64,000 bases of DNA from Massilia sp. ZL223 (lineage in GTDB: Bacteria; Pseudomonadota; Gammaproteobacteria; Burkholderiales; Burkholderiaceae_D): contig NZ_JAGPWD010000015.1 in NCBI RefSeq assembly GCF_018119395.1, positions 1-64,000 of the forward strand, given 5' to 3'. Below are positions 37,552-46,798 of the stretch, in pieces. Below the pieces are notes generated by a model, which saw nothing but the letters and a program-made list of their open reading frames with translations, was not told the origin of the DNA and did not search any database. Position 1 is the first letter of the stretch. Each line of letters opens with the position of its first letter. The position numbers were made by a program, and so were the translations under genes.

Positions 37552-38774
37552 TGGAATCTCCTTTCCGGACAGGTCAGTCCTTGCGCGGTCTGGCAGGCGC
37601 CGATGCGAATCGGGTTGGCGTAAGCCGCGCAGACCTGCTTGCCGGCCCCGCGGAACAGATCGAGGCGGTAGCCGACGATATGCCCGCCCCTGTCGTTGGC
37701 GAGCAGGCCGTCGCCGATGCCGTCGACATCGACCAGCACGCCGCGGCTGGGAATGATGGCAAGGTCGCGGGCGACGGTGCGGTCGGCCACCACCGCCGTG
37801 TTGTCCGAACCGCGGACCTCGGCGACGACATTGATGGTGTTGCTGTTGACATCATAGTTCACGTAGCGGCCATCGTTCAGCTGGCCGCTGCCCTGCAGGC
37901 GGACGTTGGCGATGAAGGACGCGCAGTAGGTGCCGCTCAGTCCGTTGGGATCGGTGCGCGTTCCGCTGTAGGTCACGCCGCCGATGCGCGTGGAGGTGCA
38001 GGAGTCGGGCTGGGCGCCATAGTCCGATTCGAGCGCCAGCATATAGCAGGACATGCCGAAGGCCACGACGCGGTTCCTGTCGTTCACGCTCTGCGCTCCG
38101 TCGGCGGTATAGGTGCTGGTCAGCTTGATGCGTCCGCCCGCTTTGGGGCCGCCGCTGTTGGCGGTGGTCCTGAACTCGATGGGATTGGGATTGCTCGTCG
38201 CCGTGCCGCCGGACGCGATCTGGACGGTGGGCGGATTCGGCCCGGCCTCGATCGTCCCCACGTGGCTGAAGCTGCCGCCGGCCGGCGTGGCGCTGGCGCT
38301 GGCCGTGGTGAGCGTGTTGCGGGTCAGGGTGAGCAGATTCGTGCGGTTCCAGGTGATGACGCCGGTGACGCCGTCGTCGTTGGTGTAGCCGCCGCTGGCC
38401 TGGTTGCACGATGGGGCGAAGTTCATGCTCTCGACAAAGCCGATGCAGTCGCCGCCCCCGTTGTAGCGGTTGTTGGTGGTGAAGCTGCCCGGTCCCGTCA
38501 TGGTGACGGTCATGCTATGGGTGGCCGAGCAGTAGGGAAATTTGCTCGTCCCTGTGAGCGTGGATGCGATATTGCGCACGCCGGCGAAGCTGTCGAGCCA
38601 GCTGCCGGCGGCGCTGCATGGGGTGGCCTGGGCCAGCGCATGGTCCGGCGCCGCGCCGAATGCGGCCAGCGTTGCGGCGCACAGCAGCGCCGGTAAAGGC
38701 CTGGGCGTCCGCCGCCGCGTGCCTGCTCTCGCGTGTTCCCATTCCTGCCATCGTTGAAGGATCCGTGCGCTCAT
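37548..38774 (-). CDS. 3D-domain exported protein
   Basis: A 408-residue protein with a basic N-terminus and a hydrophobic segment ending DHALAQA (~residue 48), probably a signal peptide. A central Ser/Thr/Gly-rich region (~60-330) is of unknown type. Residues ~335-395 match the 3D domain: ARDLAIIPSRGVLVDVDGIG, then LANDRGGHIVGYRLDLF, with three aspartates arranged as in the MltA-type double-psi barrel active site. It may therefore act on peptidoglycan or another glycan. CAGGAGAGGC before the ATG at 38774 decides the start. Coupled to the propeller-like gene. Confidence 0.72.
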   Translation of the reverse strand: MSARILQRWQEWEHARAGTRRRTPRPLPALLCAATLAAFGAAPDHALAQATPCSAAGSWLDSFAGVRNIASTLTGTSKFPYCSATHSMTVTMTGPGSFTTNNRYNGGGDCIGFVESMNFAPSCNQASGGYTNDDGVTGVITWNRTNLLTLTRNTLTTASASATPAGGSFSHVGTIEAGPNPPTVQIASGGTATSNPNPIEFRTTANSGGPKAGGRIKLTSTYTADGAQSVNDRNRVVAFGMSCYMLALESDYGAQPDSCTSTRIGGVTYSGTRTDPNGLSGTYCASFIANVRLQGSGQLNDGRYVNYDVNSNTINVVAEVRGSDNTAVVADRTVARDLAIIPSRGVLVDVDGIGDGLLANDRGGHIVGYRLDLFRGAGKQVCAAYANPIRIGACQTAQGLTCPERRFQ

Positions 38775-38950
38775 GCCTCTCTCCTGGTTGGTACGACCGC
38801 TTCCATCAGAACATGGCCTTTCCGGCCGGGTTTCGTCGCAGCGCAAAAAATGTGGCAATAATGTTAATAGCTTGCGTTCGCTCTACGGCGCGCGGCCTGG
38901 GGCGCGGAAAGGCTAAAGTCGAGGCGGTATTGACACACTCGGAGGACGGT

Positions 38951-39334
38951 TTGTTTCCGCACATCGAAGAGCAGGTGCGCGCCAGTGTCGAATGGCTGCG
39001 GCTGGTGGTGGAGGCGCTCGGCGCGCTGGTGATCGCAGCCGGGGTCGTGCTCGTCGTCGCCGGGCTGGTCCGGCACCTGCTGTCGCGGCAGAGCGGCGGC
39101 TTCATGCCGATCCGGCTCACCTTCGCCCGTTACCTGACCATGGCTCTCGAACTGCAGCTGGCCGCCGATATCCTGTCCACCTCGGTGGCGCCGACCTGGG
39201 ACCGGATCGGCAAGCTGGCTGCCATCGCTGTCATCCGGACTGGCCTGAACTACTTCCTGAGCAAGGAGATCAGGGAGGAAGGCGTGGGCGAAGAGTCCAA
39301 CTTGCACCGCGCCGGAAGCAGGCGTGCGGAGTAA
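38951..39334 (+). CDS. DUF1622 membrane protein, TTG start
   Basis: A 127-residue inner-membrane protein of the DUF1622 type with three hydrophobic segments (ALVIAAGVVLVVAGLV, ARYLTMALELQLAADIL and IAVIRTGLNYFL). The function is unknown. No ATG or GTG fits; a TTG at 38951 follows GGAGG by five bases, which decides the start, while another TTG at 38930 after GAGG is possible. The last ~25 residues are hydrophilic. Confidence 0.8.
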   Translation: MFPHIEEQVRASVEWLRLVVEALGALVIAAGVVLVVAGLVRHLLSRQSGGFMPIRLTFARYLTMALELQLAADILSTSVAPTWDRIGKLAAIAVIRTGLNYFLSKEIREEGVGEESNLHRAGSRRAE

Positions 39335-39456
39335 TCGCCTCAAACAATCCCTCTGCCTTGCTCTGAGAGCAACACCCTCGTACACCGAACTCTTCGACCC
39401 TCCGCATCGTTCAATGGCGGACACCCAACCCTGGACGGACTACACGAAAGGATGCG

Positions 39457-39810
39457 ATGTATGGTTTTCCCCGTGACCTGGACTTGGACGATATTGTCGG
39501 GTCGGAGATACAGCAGATCTGTCTCGGCCGTTTCGATGTGCAATTTCGTTTTGGTTCAGGGCGCGCAATCTGTACCCAGGCCCTGGTGGAGGTTTTCCAG
39601 GGTGGAGAAATGATTTCGGCATGGGATCAGGAGGGGAAGTGGTCGACCGCCAGCTTTCAAGTGCTGCTCGACGCGATCATCGAGGGCTATGCCGTACTCG
39701 ATGAACGGCTACTGGAAATCCATTTCAAAGATGCCTTGAAGCTGCGCCTGCACGACACTTCCGCCGAGTTCAAAAGTGTCCAGTTTTATCCTGAAATGAT
39801 CGTTGTTTAA
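39457..39810 (+). CDS. Hypothetical small cytoplasmic protein
   Basis: A 117-residue protein (MYGFPRDLDLDDIVGSEIQQ...) with a hydrophilic, mixed alpha/beta look and no membrane segment. The phrase CLGRFDVQFRFGSGR suggests a compact beta-rich fold. GAAAGGATGCG precedes the ATG. The family is not securely recognised; it resembles single-domain proteins that accompany polymorphic toxin or immunity loci, but that is only an impression. Confidence 0.65.
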   Translation: MYGFPRDLDLDDIVGSEIQQICLGRFDVQFRFGSGRAICTQALVEVFQGGEMISAWDQEGKWSTASFQVLLDAIIEGYAVLDERLLEIHFKDALKLRLHDTSAEFKSVQFYPEMIVV

Positions 39811-39815
39811 GTAGA

Positions 39816-40259
39816 GACAGCGCGTGGGAAGGCAAAGCGCCGCCGCTGTCCACCTTCGCCCCCTATGCATGGCGCGCGCAGTTCGACGACGTAGCGATTG
39901 CCGGTCAATTCATGCAGCTTCCTGAACAGGTCCCTCCAAGCTGGGGTTCTCGCGATTCGGCGCGTGCGGAAGTGGTATTCGAGTTTCATGATGTCCGGCT
40001 GTTTCGCGTCGATGGGGTGCTGGAGCGGAGCGATGAGGACGATTCTCTTCATGGCATGCCATGTGGCATGCCTGGCCAGTGTTCAATCGAGGCCGCTCCT
40101 GAGGCCTATATCGATGACGCCGAGCGGGGCATTTTCATCCCTTGGAAACAGTTCAGCTTCACGCAGAAATCGTTCTCACTATTGGTGGAAGCGGGGCATG
40201 TCTCGATTTATTGCGGGAGACGCGCGAGCGGACAGTTCGGGCGGTGTCCTCCCTATTGA
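39816..40259 (+). pseudogene. Probable 5'-truncated hypothetical gene
   Basis: The frame ending at 40259 reads as protein from about 39846 (LSTFAPYAWRAQFDDVAIAG...) but the only ATG is at 39912 and lacks a ribosome-binding site. Translation upstream of that ATG looks as protein-like as that downstream, so the original start seems lost. The 115 residues after the ATG have no recognised domain. This is either a decayed gene or one starting at an unusual codon. Confidence 0.45.
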
Positions 40260-40264
40260 AAACC

Positions 40265-40663
40265 ATGAAACGCTTTTTGACCCCGCAAGAGAAGAAAGTC
40301 TTGCGTTATAAAAAGGACCGGCGAAATACCTTTGCGGAGTCCCGCTCCTCGAGCAGGAAGGCAATCGCCAGCAGAAAGGCGCTTGCAATGCGGTCCCTCC
40401 GGCATGCACAAAATGTTGCACTGACCCGATCACTTGCACTCCTCGACGATGCCGATCCGATCGCCCGGAAGACGGGGACGAATTCTTGGCGAAAGATTCC
40501 TGATTCTCCCTTGGCTGACTATGTCGGCAGGAAACTGAAGTTCCGTGCGATGAGAGGCATGAACAAGCCTCAGCAAGTGTCCGCCCTGTTGCGAAAGGCA
40601 CGTCAGAAACTGGTGCCAAGGGAAAAGCGCTTCAAAGGACCACTGCAAGAGGACATGGATTGA
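40265..40663 (+). CDS. Hypothetical basic protein
   Basis: A 132-residue strongly basic protein (MKRFLTPQEKKVLRYKKDRR...), rich in Lys, Arg, Ser and Ala, with no membrane segment. The start lies six bases after the preceding frame's stop and has no good ribosome-binding site, which may mean coupling to that frame. Base composition is lower in GC than the neighbours, suggesting acquisition. The function is unknown. Confidence 0.55.
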   Translation: MKRFLTPQEKKVLRYKKDRRNTFAESRSSSRKAIASRKALAMRSLRHAQNVALTRSLALLDDADPIARKTGTNSWRKIPDSPLADYVGRKLKFRAMRGMNKPQQVSALLRKARQKLVPREKRFKGPLQEDMD

Positions 40664-40689
40664 CTTCACCGCGCGTTCCGCCACCTACG

Positions 40690-41418
40690 TCATGTCTGGA
40701 GCACTCCCATCCGCTGCATCAACTGCTTACGGTAGCTCCGGCTTATCCTGAGCCGGACACCGCTTTTCAGCACCGCCTCGTGCTCCCCATCCGCATTCAA
40801 CTCGATCGCCTGTAATCGATCGAGGTTGATCATGGTCGACCGGTGGATCCTGCAAAAGAGCGCAGGGTCCAGATCCGCCTCAAGTTCCGCCAGGCCGCGG
40901 CGCATCAAGTGCACCTGCGTCCCGACATGCAAGGACGCGTAGTAATCCGCCGCTCCGATCCAGTCGATGTCGGGAATCGGCAGGAACAGGACTTGCCCCG
41001 CATTCTTGAGGACGAGACGCTGATCGGATTTCCTGTTTGTCGTCAGCTTCTCCCTCGCCCTCGCCAAGGCCATGTCGAAGCGCTCGTCGCTGTACGGCTT
41101 GAGCAGGTAGTCCAGCGCACCCGCATCGAATGCCTTCAACGCATAGCTGTCATAGGCGGTCACGAAGATGACGGCAGGCGGCAGGTTCGCGCCCAGCATC
41201 TCCAGCACGTCGAAACCATCGCAGCCCGGCATCTGGACATCGAGGAAGACCAGATCCGGCCTGCATGCCCGCATGGCGTCGGCCGCCGCCTTGCCCTGGT
41301 CGTATTCGCCAGCCAGCTCGATATCGGCGTGCCGGCGCAGCAGCTCCTTCAGGTTGGCGCGTGCGGGCGCCTCGTCGTCGACGATGAGCGCGCGGATTGT
41401 TCGGGCAGCGTCTTGCAT
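40690..41418 (-). CDS. LytTR-family response regulator
   Basis: A 242-residue response regulator of the AlgR/LytR type. Receiver domain: ALIVDDEAPARANL, phosphoacceptor D60 in LVFLDVQMPG, and conserved K in LLKPYSDE. The LytTR DNA-binding domain (~135-242) contains FCRIHRSTMINLDRLQAIE and LRISRSYRKQL. It is encoded three bases downstream of its histidine kinase. Confidence 0.92.
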   Translation of the reverse strand: MQDAARTIRALIVDDEAPARANLKELLRRHADIELAGEYDQGKAAADAMRACRPDLVFLDVQMPGCDGFDVLEMLGANLPPAVIFVTAYDSYALKAFDAGALDYLLKPYSDERFDMALARAREKLTTNRKSDQRLVLKNAGQVLFLPIPDIDWIGAADYYASLHVGTQVHLMRRGLAELEADLDPALFCRIHRSTMINLDRLQAIELNADGEHEAVLKSGVRLRISRSYRKQLMQRMGVLQT

Positions 41419-41421
41419 GGC

Positions 41422-42525
41422 TCAGGAATGAACAAGTGGAAGGGTAATCCTGACCTCGACCCCATCGCCACGGTTGCACAGGTCGAGCGTAAAGTTCCCA
41501 TCGTAGAGACTCGCGAGACGCTGGCGCACGTTCGCCAGGCCGATCCGGCCTGCCGGGACGGCGGCCGGCAAAGGCGGTCCATCGTTGTAGACCGCTATCG
41601 ATAATCTGTCGGCCGCCGTACCGATCGTCACGCCGATTCTGCCGCTTTCCGGCCGGTGGGCAAGGCCGTGTTTAAAGGCGTTTTCGACGAGGGGCTGGAG
41701 CAGCAGGGTCGGCACCTGCGCCGACAGGAGGGCCGGCGGCGCGTCGACACTGTAGTGCAGCCGCTCGCCGAAACGCATTTTCTGGATGGCGAGGTATTTG
41801 TCCAGGAAGGCCAGCTCTTCGTCCAGTGTGGCCAGGTTGCGGTCGGCGTCCGCGAGCACCCGGCGCAGCAGCTCGCTGAGCCCCGTGATCATGCCCACGG
41901 CGGCGTCGTTGCGCCGCTCGCGGACCAGGCCCGTGATCGTATTCAGGGAGTTAAACAGGAAATGCGGCTCGATCTGGCGCCGCAAGGCGTCGAGCTGTGC
42001 CTGGACGAGCTGCTCGTTCAACTGCGCGCGCTTGGCCCGCTCCAGCATCAGCCCTTCGCGGGCGCGTACGCCATAGCCGATGGCCAGCGTCGTCACGTAC
42101 AGCACCACGCTGGTCAGCATGCCGTTGACGAAGTGCTGGCGCCATAGCTCGCGCCAGGACGGCGGCGGTGTCGCCAGCCACGGGTCGAGGGCCTGTTCGA
42201 GTACAGCGGTCCACAGCGCGGACAGTAAGCCGATGCCCAGGCAGGCAAGAAGATGGCCGGGCCACCCGAGGCGCTGCGCATCTTGCGCGGCGATGCGCAT
42301 GCCCAGCCGCAGAACCGCCGGCGTGGCCACGGCCCAGACCAGCCAGTACAGCATCCGGAAGCAGAACAGCTCCGGCCAGGCATGGTGCATGCCGCCGGAC
42401 TTCATGACGATCAGCGTTTGTATCGCGTCGAACAGGCCGATGCCCGACCACGCCACGGCGGCCCAGAACCAGTCGCGTGACATCCAGCGGCCAGGAAGAA
42501 TGGGGGCTGAAGTGGAAGTCTGCAT
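41422..42525 (-). CDS. LytS/YehU-type sensor histidine kinase
   Basis: A 367-residue kinase with four hydrophobic segments in the first ~150 residues, then a His_kinase domain with QIEPHFLFNSLNTITGLV (H188 as phosphorylated residue) and an ATPase domain with LVENAFKHGLAH and GRIGLANVRQRL. It pairs with the LytTR regulator next to it. No periplasmic sensor domain is large enough to suggest a ligand. The start at 42525 is chosen because upstream in-frame residues look unlike protein; the ribosome-binding site is weak. Confidence 0.88.
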   Translation of the reverse strand: MQTSTSAPILPGRWMSRDWFWAAVAWSGIGLFDAIQTLIVMKSGGMHHAWPELFCFRMLYWLVWAVATPAVLRLGMRIAAQDAQRLGWPGHLLACLGIGLLSALWTAVLEQALDPWLATPPPSWRELWRQHFVNGMLTSVVLYVTTLAIGYGVRAREGLMLERAKRAQLNEQLVQAQLDALRRQIEPHFLFNSLNTITGLVRERRNDAAVGMITGLSELLRRVLADADRNLATLDEELAFLDKYLAIQKMRFGERLHYSVDAPPALLSAQVPTLLLQPLVENAFKHGLAHRPESGRIGVTIGTAADRLSIAVYNDGPPLPAAVPAGRIGLANVRQRLASLYDGNFTLDLCNRGDGVEVRITLPLVHS

Positions 42526-42684
42526 GCGTGAACGATAAACGAAAAAGTGAACGGTTTGCAAAAAATGCAGCGAAACGACGGCGCCATGCAGCGGCCGGCA
42601 TCGCCATGGGCGGAGGCGGCCGTCACACTGGGTCGTCTTGTTCATCAAGGCGTCTCGTTTTCGTTAACCTAACAAACTCCTTCC

Positions 42685-43512
42685 ATGCCCAAGCTCAAAC
42701 ACTTCCTTGCCTGCGCTTTGCTGGCGGTCTCTCTGCCCGCGCTGGCCGTGGTTATCCGGCACGATGTCGCCGACCTGAAGTACCGGGTCCAGGAAACGCC
42801 GATGCGGGCCATCGCCAACTTGCCTCATGAGGGCCATGGCGTCCTGATCGCGCCGCAATGGGTTCTCACCGCCGCGCACGCGACCCAATGGCATCCGGTG
42901 ACGGAGATCATGCTGAACGGCGCATGCCGCAAAGTCGAGCGCCTGATCGTCCACAAGGGCTACAAGCCGCTGCCGAAGGCGCTGACGGCAGCCGAGGCGG
43001 ATGCCGCCCACGGGATAGCGCATCTGGCCGCATCCGATGACATCGCCTTGATCAAGTTGTCGGAACCCGTCACCGATGTGCAGCCGCTCGCGCTCTACCG
43101 CGGCGATGACGAAGCGGGCAAGCTCATGCAGGTAATGGGAATGGGTGCTACCGGCACCGGCGAGCGTGGGCTGGAGCCGCACAGCGCGCACCGTACTGCG
43201 ATGCGGCGCGCATTCAATGTCGTCGGCAGCGCCGATGCGCGCTGGCTTGGCTATGTGTTCGATTCCGGGCCAGGCGCGCATCCGCTCGAAGGCACGAGCG
43301 GGAACGGAGACAGCGGCGGCCCGATCCTCATCGAAGAGGACGGCGAATGGAGGCTGGCGGGGCTGACATCCTGGGTGTTTGCTGAAGGTAAGGTCAGTGC
43401 GTGGCAGTCCGGCAGGTACGGCAGCAAAAGCTTTGCCGTTCGCGTGTCTCGTTATCTGCAGTGGATACAACAGGAGATTGCAACAAAGGGTTCACCCGGT
43501 TTCAGGAACTAG
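42685..43512 (+). CDS. Secreted trypsin-like serine protease
   Basis: A 275-residue S1-family protease with a signal peptide (to PALA, ~residue 21). The catalytic triad is visible: H65 in VLTAAHAT, D119 in SDDIALIKL and S210 in GNGDSGGP. Two cysteines only (C10 and C81), so no stabilising disulfide set. It is divergent from the two-component system, 159 bases away, which may control it. The last 11 bases overlap the convergent HD-domain gene. Confidence 0.9.
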   Translation: MPKLKHFLACALLAVSLPALAVVIRHDVADLKYRVQETPMRAIANLPHEGHGVLIAPQWVLTAAHATQWHPVTEIMLNGACRKVERLIVHKGYKPLPKALTAAEADAAHGIAHLAASDDIALIKLSEPVTDVQPLALYRGDDEAGKLMQVMGMGATGTGERGLEPHSAHRTAMRRAFNVVGSADARWLGYVFDSGPGAHPLEGTSGNGDSGGPILIEEDGEWRLAGLTSWVFAEGKVSAWQSGRYGSKSFAVRVSRYLQWIQQEIATKGSPGFRN

Positions 43513-44131
43513 GTTTCTCTGGATGGCCGATGGCGTGCGAAAGATTGCGGCGCGCCTGCTCCTCGAAGCGACGACGTAGCGCGGGCGTCGCATAGATGGG
43601 CTCACGCTCGAGAAATGCCTGGAGAACGGCGCGGCGCCTGGCGGCGTAGATGTCCGGCGCCACCCAGGCATATTCGGCCCGGATCTGCTGTTCGTATTCG
43701 GCGAAGCGCGCCTCGGGAGCGCCGAGGATGGACAGGTCGATGTCGGTCAGCAGGGCCGCGTCCCGTGTGCCGGGGAGGGCGTTGTGGCAAGTCGCCATGA
43801 CCAGGTCGTGGATGCGGCTGCAGGCCTGCTCGCCGAGTCCTGCGGCGTGCAGCGCCGTGACTGCCCAGTGCGCCGAACGGGCTTCGTTGTCGTGCGCGCG
43901 CACATCGTAGACGGCGTCGTGGAACCACAGCGCCAGTTCGATCTCGTCGAAGCGCTCCGCCTCGGCCCTGAAGGTCTCGGCAAGCGCCAGGCATTCGCCG
44001 AGGTGCTGGAGGGTGTGATAGTGGCGCTGCGCCTCGCTGTAGGCGTCCAGCAGCGCGCCGCACAGGCCTTCCGGTTCCGGCAGGTCCATCCTCTGCCACA
44101 GCGCCGCCCAGCGTGCCCTCAAGCCGTCCAT
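43502..44131 (-). CDS. HD-domain predicted metal-dependent phosphohydrolase
   Basis: A 209-residue protein of the HD superfamily, of the group annotated as predicted metal-dependent phosphohydrolases. RHYHTLQHLGE and LALWFHDAVYD (H71, D72) provide the metal ligands, with a later ATCHN and TDIDLSILG. The substrate is unknown. It begins four bases after the rng stop, so it is probably the last gene of the housekeeping operon. Confidence 0.85.
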   Translation of the reverse strand: MDGLRARWAALWQRMDLPEPEGLCGALLDAYSEAQRHYHTLQHLGECLALAETFRAEAERFDEIELALWFHDAVYDVRAHDNEARSAHWAVTALHAAGLGEQACSRIHDLVMATCHNALPGTRDAALLTDIDLSILGAPEARFAEYEQQIRAEYAWVAPDIYAARRRAVLQAFLEREPIYATPALRRRFEEQARRNLSHAIGHPEKPSS

Positions 44132-44135
44132 GGCC

Positions 44136-45599
44136 TTACATCAGGATGACGTCGTACTGCTCCTGGTGGTAACCCTTCTCCACCTGCAGCGAAATGCGCT
44201 TGCCGATGAAGTCGCCCAGCATCGCCAGGTGCTGGGATTCCTCTTCCAGGAACAGGTCGACCACCTCCTGCGAGGCGACGATGCGGAATTCGCGCGGGTT
44301 GAACTGCTTGGCTTCGCGCAGCAGCTCGCGCAGGATCTCGTAGCAGATCGTGCGGCTGGTCTTGACCTGGCCCTTGCCGGAGCAGGCGGGGCAGGGTTCG
44401 CACAGGATATGGGCCAGCGATTCGCGGGTGCGCTTGCGCGTCATCTCGACCAGGCCGAGGGCGGAGAAGCCGCTCACCGAGACTTTCGTGCGGTCGCGCG
44501 CCAGGGTCTTCTTCAGCTCGGCCAGCACCGCGTTGCGGTGCTCGTTGTTCTCCATGTCGATGAAGTCGAGGATGATGATGCCGCCCAGGTTCCGCAGGCG
44601 CAGCTGGCGCGCGATCGCGTGCGCCGCTTCCAGGTTGGTCTTGAAGATGGTGTCGGCGAAGTTGCGTCCGCCCACGAAGCCACCGGTGTTGACGTCGATG
44701 GTCGTCATCGCCTCGGTCTGGTCGACGATCAGGTAGCCGCCGGATTTCAAATCGACGCGGCGGCCCAGGGCGCGCAGGATTTCTTCCTCGACGCCGTAGA
44801 GGTCGAACAGCGGACGCTCGCCGGTGTAGTGGGTCAGGCGCGACAGCACGCTGGGCGTGTACACCTGGGCGAAGTCGACCAGCTTCAGGTAGTTCTCGCG
44901 CGAGTCGACCTGGATGGTGGCCGTCTCGTCGTGCACGAAGTCGCGCAGCACGCGCTGGGCCAGGCTCAGGTCCTGGTAGAGCAGGGTGGTGGGCGGCTTG
45001 GTGCGCGCGCCCTGGACGATGGCGCCCCAGGTCTTGCGCAGGTAGTCGATGTCGGCCTTCAGGTCCTCGTCCGAGGCTTCCTCCGCCTGGGTGCGCACGA
45101 TGTAGCCGCCTTTTTCCTCGCTCGGCAGCAGGTTCTGCATGCGGGTGCGCAGCAGTTCGCGGTCGGCTTCCTTCTCGATCTTTTGCGAGATGCCGATGTG
45201 CTGGTCCTGCGGCAGGTAGACGAGCATGCGGCCGGCGATCGAGATCTGGGTCGACAGGCGCGCACCCTTGGTGCCGATCGGGTCCTTGATCACCTGCACC
45301 GTCAATACCTGGCCGTCGAACAGCAGCTTTTCGATGGGGGTAGGAGGGGTGCCGTTGCCTTCGTGGCTGCGCGCTTCCCAGATGTCGGCCACGTGCAGGA
45401 AGGCGGCGCGTTCCAGGCCGATGTCGATGAAGGCAGATTGCATGCCCGGCAGCACGCGCACGACCTTGCCCAGGTAGATATTCCCCGCCAACCCGCGCGT
45501 GAGCGTGCGCTCGATGTGCAGCTCCTGAACCGCGCCCTGCAGGACCAGCGCGACGCGCGTTTCCTGCGGTGTGATGTTGATGAGGATGTCTTCGTTCAT
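44136..45599 (-). CDS. rng: Ribonuclease G
   Basis: A 487-residue RNase E/G-family endonuclease for 16S rRNA 5' end maturation and mRNA decay. An S1 domain near the N-terminus (IYLGKVVRVLPGMQSAFIDIGL) is followed by the catalytic core with TIDVNTGGFVGGRNFADTIF and ILDFIDMENNEHRN, and the zinc-link CEPCPACSGKG. It lacks the long RNase E C-terminal scaffold. It sits in the conserved order after maf. Confidence 0.95.
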   Translation of the reverse strand: MNEDILINITPQETRVALVLQGAVQELHIERTLTRGLAGNIYLGKVVRVLPGMQSAFIDIGLERAAFLHVADIWEARSHEGNGTPPTPIEKLLFDGQVLTVQVIKDPIGTKGARLSTQISIAGRMLVYLPQDQHIGISQKIEKEADRELLRTRMQNLLPSEEKGGYIVRTQAEEASDEDLKADIDYLRKTWGAIVQGARTKPPTTLLYQDLSLAQRVLRDFVHDETATIQVDSRENYLKLVDFAQVYTPSVLSRLTHYTGERPLFDLYGVEEEILRALGRRVDLKSGGYLIVDQTEAMTTIDVNTGGFVGGRNFADTIFKTNLEAAHAIARQLRLRNLGGIIILDFIDMENNEHRNAVLAELKKTLARDRTKVSVSGFSALGLVEMTRKRTRESLAHILCEPCPACSGKGQVKTSRTICYEILRELLREAKQFNPREFRIVASQEVVDLFLEEESQHLAMLGDFIGKRISLQVEKGYHQEQYDVILM

Positions 45600-45692
45600 G
45601 GACCCAGCCGTGCAATGTTGTTCAGAGTGACATGATACACGGTGGTTGGCCCGGCGGCGGAGCCGCCAGGACCAGGATGATGCGCGGCGTAT

Positions 45693-46316
45693 TTACAGGA
45701 CGTAGCCGGCTTTGCGCAGCAGGTTCGCCGTCTCGAACAGCGGCAGGCCCATGATGCCGGAGTGGCTGCCTTCGATGTGCTCGATGAAGACCGCCGCCGC
45801 GCCCTGGATGCCGTAGCCGCCGGCCTTGTCGTAGGGCTCGGGCGAGGCGCAGTAGGCGCGGATCTGTTCCGGCGTGAGCTTGGCGAAGCGCACGGTCGAC
45901 ACTTGGGTGATCTGCTCGGCGATGTTCATGCCGTGCACGGCCACCGAGGTCAGCACCTCATGGGTGCGGCCGGACAGGCGTTCCAGCATCTCCACCGCTT
46001 CCCTGGTGTTGGCCGGCTTGCCAAGGATCTGGCCGTCGATGGTGACGGTGGTGTCGGCCGACAGCACCGGGCGCAGCGGCTGGCGCCGGCTCAGCACCAT
46101 GTTCCAGGCGAAGGCGCCTTTTTCGCGCGCCACGCGGGCCACGTAGTCCACGGGCGCCTCGCCCGCATGCACGTCTTCACTGACGTCGGCGCCGCGCACC
46201 GGGTCGTTGCGCAGGGCCAGCAGTTCGAAGTCGACGCCGATCTGGCGCAGCAGTTCGCGCCTGCGCGGGCTCTTGGAGGCGAGATAGATTTTCTTGTCGT
46301 TAGGTCTCGTGAACAT
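45693..46316 (-). CDS. maf: Maf-family nucleoside triphosphate pyrophosphatase
   Basis: A 207-residue house-cleaning pyrophosphatase. IYLASKSPRRRELLRQIGVDF is the Maf signature, followed by LSADTTVTIDG and YDKAGGYGIQG. It hydrolyses non-canonical or methylated nucleotides. The ATG gives the family N-terminus. It starts five bases after rlmH. Confidence 0.93.
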   Translation of the reverse strand: MFTRPNDKKIYLASKSPRRRELLRQIGVDFELLALRNDPVRGADVSEDVHAGEAPVDYVARVAREKGAFAWNMVLSRRQPLRPVLSADTTVTIDGQILGKPANTREAVEMLERLSGRTHEVLTSVAVHGMNIAEQITQVSTVRFAKLTPEQIRAYCASPEPYDKAGGYGIQGAAAVFIEHIEGSHSGIMGLPLFETANLLRKAGYVL

Positions 46317-46321
46317 GGCGC

Positions 46322-46792
46322 TCAGACGCGGTGGTAAGGATGGTTCTGGGTGATGGTCCAGGCACGGTACAACTGTTCCGCCAGCATGACGCGCACGATT
46401 CCGTGCGGCAGCGTCATGCTGGAGATGCGGATCATGCCTTCGGCGCGCGCCTTCAGCTCCGGATCGAGGCCGTCGGCCCCGCCGATCAGGAAGGCGGTGT
46501 CGCGCCCGTCCTGCTGCCATTGCTCCAGCTGGCGCGACAGGCCGACACTGGTCAGGTCCTTGCCGCGCTCATCCAGTGCAATGATGCGCACGCCTTTCGG
46601 CAGCACCGCTTCGATGCGCTCGCGTTCGAGCGCCATCGCGGTGGCCGCCGTCTTGCTGCCGGACCGTTCGACCGGCTTGATTTCCTTGAGCACGATGCGC
46701 AGCTCGGGCGGCATGCGCTTGACGTACTCGGCAAAGCCGGTCTCGATCCAGGCCGGCATCTTGTGGCCGACCGCAACAATCATCAACTGCAT
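46322..46792 (-). CDS. rlmH: 23S rRNA pseudouridine(1915) N3-methyltransferase
   Basis: A 156-residue SPOUT methyltransferase, full length for Rlm[21 protein letters not shown] starts the protein, and [19 protein letters not shown] plus [20 protein letters not shown] form the SAM-binding knot. It lies six bases after rsfS. Confidence 0.96.
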   Translation of the reverse strand: MQLMIVAVGHKMPAWIETGFAEYVKRMPPELRIVLKEIKPVERSGSKTAATAMALERERIEAVLPKGVRIIALDERGKDLTSVGLSRQLEQWQQDGRDTAFLIGGADGLDPELKARAEGMIRISSMTLPHGIVRVMLAEQLYRAWTITQNHPYHRV

Positions 46793-46798
46793 GAAGGC

